A stretch of DNA of 5,561 nucleotides from JAWKNZ01 sp041391425 (GTDB lineage: Bacteria; Bdellovibrionota_B; Oligoflexia; Oligoflexales; JAWKNZ01), in contig JAWKNZ010000031.1 in NCBI GenBank assembly GCA_041391425.1, forward strand, positions 1 through 5,561, in the 5' to 3' direction. The translations under genes and the position numbers were made by a program. The notes under the pieces are model-generated. The model ran no database searches, was not told where the DNA came from, and saw nothing but the letters and a program-made list of their open reading frames with translations. The number at the start of each line of letters is the position of its first letter. Position 1 is the first letter of the stretch. Positions 1 to 5,455 of this stretch are shown here, piece by piece.

Positions 1-2
1 TC

Positions 3-770
3 AACAATAGAGATAAAAACTTTGATTCGACAACAAAAGATCAAGGCCTATCTGATGACGTGCAAAAATATATTGAGCTTTGCGAAGTACATGGCGGTCC
101 AATCTTAGAGCTTTGTTGCGGAACAGGCCGCGTAGCTATTCCCCTTGCAAGGCAAGGATTTGAAGTCACAGGCGTTGACATTTCTTCTGGTCTACTCGAG
201 CAATTCAAAAATAATCTTAAATTTGAATCAGAACCTGTAAAGGCTAAAATAAATCTGATTGAACAGGATGCAACCAAACTTTCTTTAGAAAACAAAAATT
301 TTAAAGTTATAATTTGTGCATTTAACAGTCTTCTTTGTATAACCGAATTTGAAAAACAACTTATATTCTTAAAAAAAGCTTATGACCATATGGATGAAGA
401 TGGAATTTTATTACTTGATATTGTCAATCCCATTAACCTGAACCATAAAGGAGACTCCACACCAAAAGTATTCTACACCCGAAAAAACATCCATACAGGA
501 AATACCTTTAGCCGCATTAGCATGGCAAGTCCATTTGACGAGAATCAAAAACAAGAGCTCTATGGCTGGTATGATGAAGTTATGGAAGGCGGTAGAGTCA
601 AAAGAAGTCATTATTCACTTTACTGGCGGCCAATTTTTCGTTTTGAAATAGAGTTAATGCTAGAAAAAGTAGGCCTAAAGATCGAAAAAATTGAAGGTGG
701 GCATTTAGGAGAAAAATTCAAAAATGATAGTCCTAGAATGTTTCTACGTATTATTAAGAAAACCCAATAA
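3..770 (+). CDS. class I SAM-dependent methyltransferase, 5'-truncated by the window edge
   Basis: The product should transfer a methyl group from S-adenosylmethionine in the cytosol; the acceptor cannot be read from sequence. Seen: the frame is open from base 3 with no stop. A GTG at 60 could pose as a start, but the family normally has more protein before motif I, and residues upstream of 60 (ending GLSDD before VQKYIELC) look like the usual N-terminal helix, so the true start is probably outside the window. Motif I, ILELCCGTGR (nt 102-131), is the SAM-binding glycine loop. VTGVDIS (165-185) supplies the acidic residue for the ribose hydroxyls, and EQDATKL (261-281) the adenine-contacting Asp. 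AFNSLLCI and the strand GILLLDI follow, as expected of the Rossmann-like fold. The C-terminus, with NDSPRMFLRIIKK, matches the usual final strands. It is a stand-alone gene with no clear terminator after it. Class is secure; substrate unknown. Confidence 0.88.
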   Translation, partial: NNRDKNFDSTTKDQGLSDDVQKYIELCEVHGGPILELCCGTGRVAIPLARQGFEVTGVDISSGLLEQFKNNLKFESEPVKAKINLIEQDATKLSLENKNFKVIICAFNSLLCITEFEKQLIFLKKAYDHMDEDGILLLDIVNPINLNHKGDSTPKVFYTRKNIHTGNTFSRISMASPFDENQKQELYGWYDEVMEGGRVKRSHYSLYWRPIFRFEIELMLEKVGLKIEKIEGGHLGEKFKNDSPRMFLRIIKKTQ

Positions 771-819
771 CTTCAATTCTAAAGTAATTATATAGAAAAT
801 ATTTAAAATTTTCAAAGCT

Positions 820-1347
820 ATGTTCTCTCTAAACACTTTTTGTGGAAATCCTCAAGATCAAGCAAGAAAATCCACAAGACCAGATAACAAAGGCCCAATT
901 AAAGGGAAAATTTTAATAAAAAAACCATTGGAATTAATTACAACCCCATAAAATGAAGTAGTAACTAAAAAAATAGAGTCGGATATAAAGAGGAAAATAT
1001 CAGATCTGTCACTTAAGTGATTTATCATAAACACTGATACTACTATAAATATAAAGCTTTGTGATCTAAAATTCACTAACCTTTCCTGCGGCTATAATGA
1101 TCAAAGGCAAGGTGGTTTAGACGGCATCTCATTTACTTTGAGTACGAGGCAAACTAAAAATGGAGAATATACGAACACACAACTTGACTTAAATAAAATA
1201 GATAAACTTAACCCTAAGTTTGAAAATCGCCTGGTAATAACAATTGAGAATATAAATCAATACAACAACACTTGGTTTAAGTTTTCAGCAGTAACCCAGC
1301 ATGAACAGCCTAGAAATACAGACAATCAAAACCTATGCTCCAAATAG
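820..1347 (+). pseudogene. probable decayed gene for a secreted protein or lipoprotein
   Basis: I do not recognise a family. Seen: one + frame runs from ATG 820 to TAG 1345-1347 with only two internal stops, TAA at 949-951 and TGA at 1018-1020. At this base composition about 7% of random codons would be stops, so roughly a dozen would be expected in 176 codons. The translation is protein-like throughout. It begins MFSLNTFCGNPQDQARK, which resembles a shortened lipoprotein signal with Cys followed by a polar linker. It ends in a beta-rich stretch including LVITIENINQYNNTWFKF. The last 69 codons from TTG 1138 form an uninterrupted ORF but have no good ribosome binding site. Inference: a gene inactivated by point mutations after losing most of its signal peptide. 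Alternatives are chance openness of one frame, or a real small gene near 1138-1347. Confidence 0.38.
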
Positions 1348-1362
1348 TGCCATTATAAATGG

Positions 1363-1602
1363 TCAAGTCAGAAAATAGCCTCTATTTTTTTGCAATATGC
1401 TAGTCCGCAAATTCATATTATCTAAGAACTCATATGCCATACCAATACCCAATGCATATACAGTAAATTCCTTCGTCCAGCCATTTTTTGCAAAACATGA
1501 AGATATATTCACAACAAAACCAAAAAGCACGAAAAAAAAAACTATTAAACTAGTGGCTCTATAGAGGCGGCATGAAATATTATAAAGGCAGCACTGTTTC
1601 AA
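1363..1602 (-). CDS. doubtful small membrane-protein ORF, possibly a gene remnant
   Basis: No family is recognised. Seen: a 79-codon frame from a TTG at 1602 to TGA at 1363-1365. The frame stays open upstream to 1662, about 100 codons in all. It contains one hydrophobic stretch, SLIVFFFVLFGFVV, followed by a polar tail with NGWTKEF and MNLRTSILQKN. No Shine-Dalgarno sequence sits at a proper distance from the TTG and no ATG start is available. It lies between a probable pseudogene and a terminator, in a stretch that otherwise looks like decaying DNA. It could be the 3' part of a broken membrane gene, a small single-span protein, or chance. It is listed because nothing better explains these 300 bases. 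Confidence 0.18.
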   Translation of the reverse strand: MKQCCLYNISCRLYRATSLIVFFFVLFGFVVNISSCFAKNGWTKEFTVYALGIGMAYEFLDNMNLRTSILQKNRGYFLT

Positions 1603-1681
1603 ATAGGCAGATTTCCAAATCCTAAAAGAAGAATTAGTAAAAAACAGGCAGTTATATGAAAATTACTGATATTAAAATACT

Positions 1682-1707
1682 AACCCGCCTTCATTATCGG
1701 ACGGGTT
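1682..1707 (-). terminator. hairpin terminator downstream of the lipoprotein gene, possibly bidirectional
   Basis: The arms AACCCG (1682-1687) and CGGGTT (1702-1707) are perfect complements. In the minus-strand RNA the stem extends by a U-G and a C-G pair, to eight pairs around a 10-base loop. It begins 8 bases after the lipoprotein stop codon. The minus-strand RNA continues AGUAUUUUAAU, a weak U tract. On the plus strand the stem is followed by TTTTAAAA, so it could also stop transcription arriving from the 771-1680 region. The GC-rich stem stands out in AT-rich surroundings. Confidence 0.62.
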
Positions 1708-1715
1708 TTAAAAAA

Positions 1716-2657
1716 TTACTGCACCGGAAACCTTGCTATTGGACATTTTTCAAAAAAGGAGATTTTCAGATTATCCTTAAATTGACATGTCACTTTATCA
1801 GAATTGATTTTACAAGAGCCTACAGTATTCGAAAAAGGCGACTCATCTAAAAGTTCGAGAGTATCTGTATCATTATCAAAGCTATAAGGACCGCTATCGC
1901 TATGGTCCGACCCAGCAACTCTAACTGTATAAAGATTTTTGTCTACAATCAAAGTGACTTTTCTTTCTTCATTATCACAATTCCCAGAAAGATCTGCTTC
2001 AAAAACCTCTTTATCTTCATTTGTATCAAGCTTGGCCCATGGAGAATTGACTTCAGGCACTAAGATAACTGTAGTACTGCTGGCAGTTTGATTACTATTT
2101 GAGATATCAGTTGATGATGACTGCGGAATCTCTTTTAAGGCTTTATCACTTACAAACCTTAACTGCTGGCAGTCTGAAAAGAAAGAAATATTATTACCTC
2201 TAAGAAGAGCACACTCAAGAGAAGCCTTATAAGTCTTTCCATTCACTACGACCTCACCTTTATAAGCTTGACAGCTCATCGCATCATAACCAAATGTATC
2301 AGCCTGAGAGCCGCCAAACTGGATCGTATTTTTAGAAGCTTTATACAACCCATCTTCAGAATCAAACTTTGATCCATTGCCTGAAACATTATAGCGCCCT
2401 TTATTCTTCCCGCCAATTAGCAACATTCTATAATCGGCTTTCTCTGATTCGGGAGCCATACATTGTCCATTCCAAATAATTTGATCATTAGCTTCCCCGT
2501 CATCAACAGGATGCTCCGCCGGCACAAAAAATGACAATGCTTCACTAATTGTATTATCCTCATTTCCCTTCTTACTATCCTTCTCCGCTAGATTAAGTCC
2601 GCAAGCAGCCAGTCCAACCAGACTACTCAAGCTCCAAAGAAATAAACGACTATTCAT
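1716..2657 (-). CDS. outer-envelope lipoprotein with two repeats of a four-cysteine domain
   Basis: A 313-residue exported lipoprotein of unknown role. Residues 1-19 form a lipoprotein signal: MNSR, a hydrophobic core, then lipobox LAAC with the lipidated Cys at 19. Gly at +2 is not the Asp of the inner-membrane retention rule, so outer-membrane sorting is plausible. A polar linker follows (20-60). Domain 1 (about 64-168) has Cys 66, 129, 149 and 163. A Ser/Thr-rich linker spans about 178-197. Domain 2 (about 225-310) has Cys 227, 282, 291 and 305. The domains align: both start G-x-C, and the last two cysteines are 14 residues apart in each, within C-x8-ISFF-x2-C-x3-RF. Four cysteines per domain suggest two disulfides each in the periplasm or at the surface. 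The frame extends upstream to an ATG at 2699, but ATG 2657 has the ribosome binding site and signal peptide directly after it. Transcribed alone, ending at the 1682-1707 hairpin. No known family recognised. Confidence 0.87.
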   Translation of the reverse strand: MNSRLFLWSLSSLVGLAACGLNLAEKDSKKGNEDNTISEALSFFVPAEHPVDDGEANDQIIWNGQCMAPESEKADYRMLLIGGKNKGRYNVSGNGSKFDSEDGLYKASKNTIQFGGSQADTFGYDAMSCQAYKGEVVVNGKTYKASLECALLRGNNISFFSDCQQLRFVSDKALKEIPQSSSTDISNSNQTASSTTVILVPEVNSPWAKLDTNEDKEVFEADLSGNCDNEERKVTLIVDKNLYTVRVAGSDHSDSGPYSFDNDTDTLELLDESPFSNTVGSCKINSDKVTCQFKDNLKISFFEKCPIARFPVQ

Positions 2658-2662
2658 TTCGA

Positions 2663-2668
2663 CTCCTG
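2663..2668 (-). promoter_or_regulatory. ribosome binding site that fixes the lipoprotein start
   Basis: On the minus strand CAGGAG lies 5 bases before the ATG at 2657. This chooses that ATG over the in-frame ATG at 2699, which would add 14 residues in front of the signal peptide and spoil it. Confidence 0.8.
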
Positions 2669-2762
2669 TTTCAATAATATTAAGAAGCGGTGTTACCACA
2701 AAAATATAGGGTATGCAGCTGTTAATCCGGAAGAAGAATAAAATATCTAATCTTTTATCATC

Positions 2763-2813
2763 GACACTACCGAGTGTCTAAAACATTACCATTCAACTCA
2801 CTAAATAGACACT
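2763..2813. repeat. three TAGACACT-type half sites upstream of the lipoprotein gene
   Basis: GACACT (2763-2768) and AGTGTC (2773-2778) form a perfect 6-bp inverted repeat around ACCG. The second arm, extended as AGTGTCTA (2773-2780), is also perfectly inverted at TAGACACT (2806-2813), 25 bases away. The cluster lies about 105-155 bases upstream of the lipoprotein ATG. This is a reasonable place for an operator or a structured leader. No T tract follows on either strand, so it is not a standard terminator. The function is inferred only from position and symmetry. Confidence 0.35.
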
Positions 2814-2971
2814 TATAAAAAATTTTATCTTTAGATATCTAACAGTTAAAGATACCAGCAAGAAAAAATACAATTTCCGCACCTAATCTTAAAGAAGATC
2901 TTATCTCACCAGAGTCATTTTACCAAAACCAATATCGCCCCCTAAACTAATGGGACTATGATCATAAACTT

Positions 2972-3031
2972 TTATAAGTCTAATTTTAGGTTGCCACCTA
3001 ATGAAATAGAAACGCAAGGGCACATATTCCC
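2972..3031 (-). other. out-of-frame C-terminus of the reductase (frameshift site and restored tail)
   Basis: After Lys293 of the reductase a different minus-strand frame reads G, then NMCPCVSISLGGNLKLDL, then TAA at 2972-2974. This is the C-terminus expected of the family: the fourth cluster cysteine in CVS and the closing hydrophobic L-x-L-D-L. The switch fits loss of one base in or beside the short G run (CCC at 3029-3031 on the plus strand). Restoring one G gives EKGNMCPCVS without interruption. The cause is either a real inactivating or altering mutation or a sequencing or assembly error. Confidence 0.8.
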
Positions 3032-3909
3032 TTCTCTTCCTCATCCGTAAGACAGACATCTCTGTGCTCTACATTGCCTTCCAATAGACGAGTTTTGCAG
3101 CATCCACATTGTCCCCTTTTACAAGAGTAACTAGCATCAATTCCAGACTCAAGTATTGCGTCCAAAATCGATTTGCCGTTTTTCACCTCAATTATCTTTT
3201 TAGAGCGCACCAATTCCACCTGAACTGAATTAGATTGACCAGCACTAATTCCAAAATTTTCAAAATGTACATTTGCCTCTTCCCAGTTTAGTTTTTTTGC
3301 AAAGTATTTAACATCTTCAATCATCGATCTTGGCCCACAAACGTAGACATGGCAATTTTTTGCATCCACGCTCCGTAAAAGATCTTCTATAGAAAGTCTA
3401 TTCGTTCCTTCATAAAACCTTGCTGATTTAGCAAATTGCCGTTCAATATCATTGCGAAAAGCCATATATTCTATAGAACGAGCTGCATAATGTAATTCAA
3501 ATGGACGACGTGATGCAGATAACTGCTGTGCAAAAGAAAAAATTGGTGTAATTCCAATACCACCAGCTATCAAGATGCTATATCCTGTATCCTCGGACAG
3601 ATTAAATTCATTTCTTGGTTCACTTATTTCAAATTCATCATCTATGCTTATGCTCTCATGTAAAAAACTAGATCCACCACGGCTCATGGGATCTTTTAAA
3701 ACAGCGATTTTATAGTGAGTTAAATCTCTTGGACTAGAAACCAGGGAATAATGACGGGTTATAACTGTTCCATTGACTTTAATACTCAGCTTAACTTCGA
3801 TATGAGCACCCGGTTGAAAATCAGGGAAAACAGTTGAATCCAATGGAATCAAAGTAAACATTTTTATATTGACTGCTAAATTTTCAATTTTTTCAATTTT
3901 GACTTTCAT
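2998..3909 (-). CDS. PDR/VanB-type flavin reductase with C-terminal [2Fe-2S] domain, frameshifted near its end
   Basis: A cytosolic reductase that passes electrons from NAD(P)H through a flavin to a plant-type [2Fe-2S] cluster and on to a partner, classically a Rieske oxygenase. Seen in order: a flavin-binding barrel with RHYSL (52-56) and SRGGSS (76-81); a nucleotide-binding domain with GGIGITP (116-122) and CGP (191-193); VHFENFG (214-220); then a ferredoxin domain with cluster cysteines C263, C268 and C271 in SCKRGQCGCC. Relatives have a fourth cysteine near the C-terminus before Val-Ser. Here the frame instead ends ICALAFLFH at 303 residues. The missing tail is encoded in another frame to 2972, so the ancestral product was about 312 residues. 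The start at 3909 has AGGAG 9 bases upstream. The gene follows the membrane protein gene after 197 bases on the same strand and may share its transcript. No oxygenase is visible. Hcr-like reductases have related domains, but the motif pattern favours phthalate dioxygenase reductase/VanB. Confidence 0.9.
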   Translation of the reverse strand: MKVKIEKIENLAVNIKMFTLIPLDSTVFPDFQPGAHIEVKLSIKVNGTVITRHYSLVSSPRDLTHYKIAVLKDPMSRGGSSFLHESISIDDEFEISEPRNEFNLSEDTGYSILIAGGIGITPIFSFAQQLSASRRPFELHYAARSIEYMAFRNDIERQFAKSARFYEGTNRLSIEDLLRSVDAKNCHVYVCGPRSMIEDVKYFAKKLNWEEANVHFENFGISAGQSNSVQVELVRSKKIIEVKNGKSILDAILESGIDASYSCKRGQCGCCKTRLLEGNVEHRDVCLTDEEEKGICALAFLFH

Positions 3910-3987
3910 ATCCTACAACTCCTTTTTAGATGAATGACTGAGAAATCCTTTCAAAAAGTCAAAACATTTTTCTTCGAAAAAAAGACG

Positions 3988-4021
3988 TAAAATATAACGT
4001 TCATTTTAACTCAATATTTTA
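3988..4021. repeat. inverted repeat in the reductase upstream region
   Basis: TAAAATAT (3988-3995) is perfectly inverted as ATATTTTA (4014-4021) with an 18-base spacer, about 80-110 bases upstream of the reductase ATG. It could be an operator or part of a promoter region for the reductase. AT-rich repeats of this length also arise by chance. I found no well-spaced -35/-10 pair here, so it is unclear whether the reductase has its own promoter or depends on the membrane gene's transcript. Confidence 0.3.
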
Positions 4022-4106
4022 CCTCTCCTACAATCATGACTCTCCCAACTCCCAAATTGAGGCAAGAAAAAGGAAGTTGAGAAGCGTTCAACACAGAAAG
4101 TCAAAC

Positions 4107-4634
4107 TTACGATCGCAATTTTTTGAATACAGTCGGATAAAGGGCAAAAGAAGCGCCAAACACTAAATGTGCAGCCCAATCCCAAAACATCGGCACTTCC
4201 TGGTTCCAAAAGTCAACTCCATGAAGAGATTTCATCACGAGTGGAATCAAGAAATAAGGGCCTACCATTGAGACTAGCCCAACCCCAATCCCAATCTGCA
4301 AAGCTTTCAGATTTTCGACCTCAGAAAGCTTCGAAGCTATAAGACCGTAAACAGTCCCCCACAATAAAGAAGGTCCGGCTTGATGTAATATGAGTCCTAA
4401 AAGCAAAGCTCCAAAATGGAATCCATGCAATGCACTTTCTCCAACTATAGTAGATCCGATCACTTGCACTGGAAAAAGAGGGCTTTTACCTAAAAAAATG
4501 GCAAAGACTGCCATAACAACTACTGCCATAATCAGCCCAGCTAATTGACCCGTGATGATTCCAGAAATCAGCTGTGTAGATAATTTAGATTTTTCACCTT
4601 CAACCTGTATTGCTAAACTATTTGATATTTTCAT
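4107..4634 (-). CDS. four-helix integral membrane protein of unknown family
   Basis: A 175-residue cytoplasmic-membrane protein; I do not recognise the family by name. Seen: a polar N-terminus (1-20), then four likely membrane helices at about 22-48, 73-99, 111-135 and 150-170, and a basic end (KKLRS). There is no signal peptide. The loop between helices 1 and 2 and the start of helix 2 (GKSPLFPVQVIG, GESALHGFHFG, LHQAGPSLLWG) look like a family signature, rich in Gly and His. Histidines at 70, 73, 84 and 156 lie in or near helices 2 and 4. They could bind metal or heme, but that is only a possibility. The start is ATG 4634, with AGGAG 8 bases upstream. The gene is divergent from the regulator at 4740, with 105 bases between them carrying a palindrome, so it is a likely target of that regulator. 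The reductase follows 197 bases downstream on the same strand. No terminator hairpin with a T tract follows the stop. Confidence 0.85.
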   Translation of the reverse strand: MKISNSLAIQVEGEKSKLSTQLISGIITGQLAGLIMAVVVMAVFAIFLGKSPLFPVQVIGSTIVGESALHGFHFGALLLGLILHQAGPSLLWGTVYGLIASKLSEVENLKALQIGIGVGLVSMVGPYFLIPLVMKSLHGVDFWNQEVPMFWDWAAHLVFGASFALYPTVFKKLRS

Positions 4635-4683
4635 CTTTTTTTCTCCTATTTGCTATATCACTTTCAATAATTTAATATTCGGC

Positions 4684-4712
4684 ATTATAATATAAAAGGT
4701 AAATGCTGTTTA
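4684..4712. promoter_or_regulatory. overlapping divergent promoter elements for the membrane and regulator genes
   Basis: ATTATAAT (4684-4691) is its own reverse complement, so a perfect TATAAT -10 element reads on both strands: 4686-4691 on plus, 4684-4689 on minus. For the minus-strand membrane gene a -35-like TAAACA (4707-4712 as TGTTTA on plus) sits 17 bases from the -10, matching four of six consensus bases. For the plus-strand regulator only a weak -35 (TTTCAA or TTCAAT near 4662-4668) is found. Both genes therefore appear to start from the same small region. Confidence 0.55.
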
Positions 4713-4728
4713 AATAGTTTAAACTATT
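4713..4728. promoter_or_regulatory. 16-bp perfect palindrome, likely operator of the divergent regulator
   Basis: AATAGTTTAAACTATT is a perfect 8+8 palindrome. It directly adjoins the membrane gene's -35 element. It also lies downstream of the regulator's -10 and ends 11 bases before the regulator ATG. A dimer bound here could block both promoters, giving repression of the membrane gene and autorepression. GTTTAAA also occurs as a direct repeat at 4708-4714 and 4717-4723, 9 bases apart, which could be a second binding geometry. That the regulator binds here is inferred from position and symmetry. Confidence 0.6.
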
Positions 4729-4739
4729 AAGGAGTAAAA

Positions 4740-5378
4740 ATGCGCGGCCTGCATGAGAATCAAAGAAAAATTCTTGAATATTTACAAGAACATACAGAAG
4801 GAAGCACTTTAGATGATTTGTCCAATCATCTTCAAATTTCAAAGACAGCCACAAAAGAGCATCTTTTACGCATCGATGGGCTTGGATTAATACATTTTGA
4901 AGATAGAAAAGGAGAAGTTGGCCGTCCAAGACGCTTTTATTATCTAAGCCCCGAAGGCCTAGAAAGTTTTCCAAGACAGTATTCCTGGTTATCCAACTCA
5001 TTATTAAGCTTTATTACCAAAAACTACGGATCTGAGCATGTAAAAAAACTCATGATCAAATTGGCTCACGATGTTGTCGAATCCATGAAAGGCGAATTTA
5101 AGAGAGCCCAGTCTGCAAAAGAAAAGGCTACACGTATAAACGAAGTAATGAACGATTTAGGTTATAGATCTACTTTAAAACAAAGAGATATAAGAAAAGG
5201 AATTATATTGGAAGCGACTAATTGTGTCTACCATGACGTCGCACAAAATATCCCTGAACTATGCTATTTCGATATTGAATTTATAAAGCAAGCATCTGGA
5301 GGGATGAATGTAAGTTTAGAAAAATGTATCACAAGAGGTGATGGGGTGTGTCGATTTTGCATAAAGAAAAAAGACTAG
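4740..5378 (+). CDS. winged-helix regulator with cysteine-rich sensor domain, SufR-like
   Basis: A 212-residue transcription regulator resembling the SufR-type group of ArsR/DeoR-like proteins, whose characterised members sense iron-sulfur cluster status. Seen: an N-terminal winged helix (about 5-70) with helix-turn-helix LDDLSNHLQISKTATKEHL, and a wing containing GEVGRPRRFYYLSPEG (58-73), a hallmark of the group. A helical middle follows (about 80-140), then a C-terminal domain with cysteines at 162, 175, 196, 204 and 207 and His165 (NCVYHDVAQNIPELC, EKCITRGDGVCRFC). This spacing suits a bound Fe-S cluster or metal ion; redox, iron or nitric oxide sensing are all possible. The start is ATG 4740, with AAGGAG 5 bases upstream. 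It is divergent from the membrane protein gene and probably controls it and itself through the palindrome at 4713-4728. The fold class is secure. The cofactor is inferred, and it could prove to be a paralogue with another ligand. Confidence 0.9.
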   Translation: MRGLHENQRKILEYLQEHTEGSTLDDLSNHLQISKTATKEHLLRIDGLGLIHFEDRKGEVGRPRRFYYLSPEGLESFPRQYSWLSNSLLSFITKNYGSEHVKKLMIKLAHDVVESMKGEFKRAQSAKEKATRINEVMNDLGYRSTLKQRDIRKGIILEATNCVYHDVAQNIPELCYFDIEFIKQASGGMNVSLEKCITRGDGVCRFCIKKKD

Positions 5379-5420
5379 CTTCGTCTGCTAGCGTTCACAT
5401 AAAATCTCATCTTATTAGCA

Positions 5421-5455
5421 AATCAGAAAGTTTATTAAAAATAAGCTTTCTGATT
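5421..5455 (+). terminator. long hairpin after the regulator gene, possible atypical terminator
   Basis: AATCAGAAAG (5421-5430) and CTTTCTGATT (5446-5455) pair perfectly. The bases between add a G-U pair and five A-T pairs around a three-base AAA loop, giving a 16-pair stem. A bulged A at 5420 would allow two more G-C pairs (5418-5419 with 5456-5457). It starts 43 bases after the regulator stop. No T run follows on either strand, so it may be a weak or factor-dependent terminator or a 3' mRNA-stabilising stem. From 5458 to the window end I see no gene or signal. Confidence 0.45.

Larger units (their letters stand above)
2658..2971. other. intergenic region between the lipoprotein and reductase genes
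   Basis: About 314 bases with no supported gene. It must contain the minus-strand lipoprotein promoter, but I could not find a -35/-10 pair with acceptable spacing. A TATATT on the minus strand near 2700-2710 has no matching -35. The part nearest 2971 follows the restored reductase frame and shows no convincing intrinsic terminator. The only clear structure is the TAGACACT inverted-repeat cluster listed separately. Confidence 0.6.

Noticed and set aside
41..611. Minus-strand ORFs at 41-295 and 411-611
   Set aside because: They lie antisense to the methyltransferase, whose motifs are clear. No ribosome binding site or protein-like motif supports them.
858..1076. 72-codon minus-strand hydrophobic ORF
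   Set aside because: It is antisense to the better-supported plus-strand degenerate frame at 820-1347. Its hydrophobicity follows from Lys/Asn-rich codons on the other strand.
1656..1850. 64-codon plus-strand ORF beginning ATG 1656
   Set aside because: It runs through the terminator hairpin and antisense to the 3' end of the lipoprotein gene, with very basic, shadow-like composition.
2655..2699. Upstream ATG at 2699 as the lipoprotein start
   Set aside because: It would place 14 extra residues before the signal peptide. The ATG at 2657 has CAGGAG 5 bases upstream and an ideal lipoprotein signal.
3025..3037. Programmed -1 ribosomal frameshifting at the end of the reductase
   Set aside because: The direction would fit, but there is no X-XXY-YYZ slippery heptamer in the zero frame (GAG AAG GGA). 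I saw no stimulatory structure, so a one-base deletion or sequence error is simpler.
2901..3059. Short minus-strand frame from ATG 3059 ending in a protein-like stretch (SPISLGGDIGFGKMTLVR)
   Set aside because: The first half is a shadow of the reductase in a third frame and there is no ribosome binding site. The tail looks protein-like, but about 25 residues is too little to claim a gene.
4050..4080. CAACTTCC/GGGAGTTG imperfect stem on the minus strand after the membrane protein gene
   Set aside because: It has eight pairs with a wobble and a 19-base loop, and no U tract follows, so it does not qualify as a terminator.
4006..4209. 67-codon minus-strand ORF overlapping the end of the membrane protein gene
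   Set aside because: It is in another frame of the same strand as the membrane protein gene, with no ribosome binding site and cysteine-rich random-looking sequence.
4672..5001. 109-codon minus-strand ORF
   Set aside because: It lies antisense to the regulator and across the divergent promoter; the regulator has a strong ribosome binding site and recognisable domains.
5375..5391. CTAGC/GCTAG hairpin overlapping the regulator stop codon
   Set aside because: It has only five pairs with a seven-base loop and no T tract; such a structure is likely by chance.
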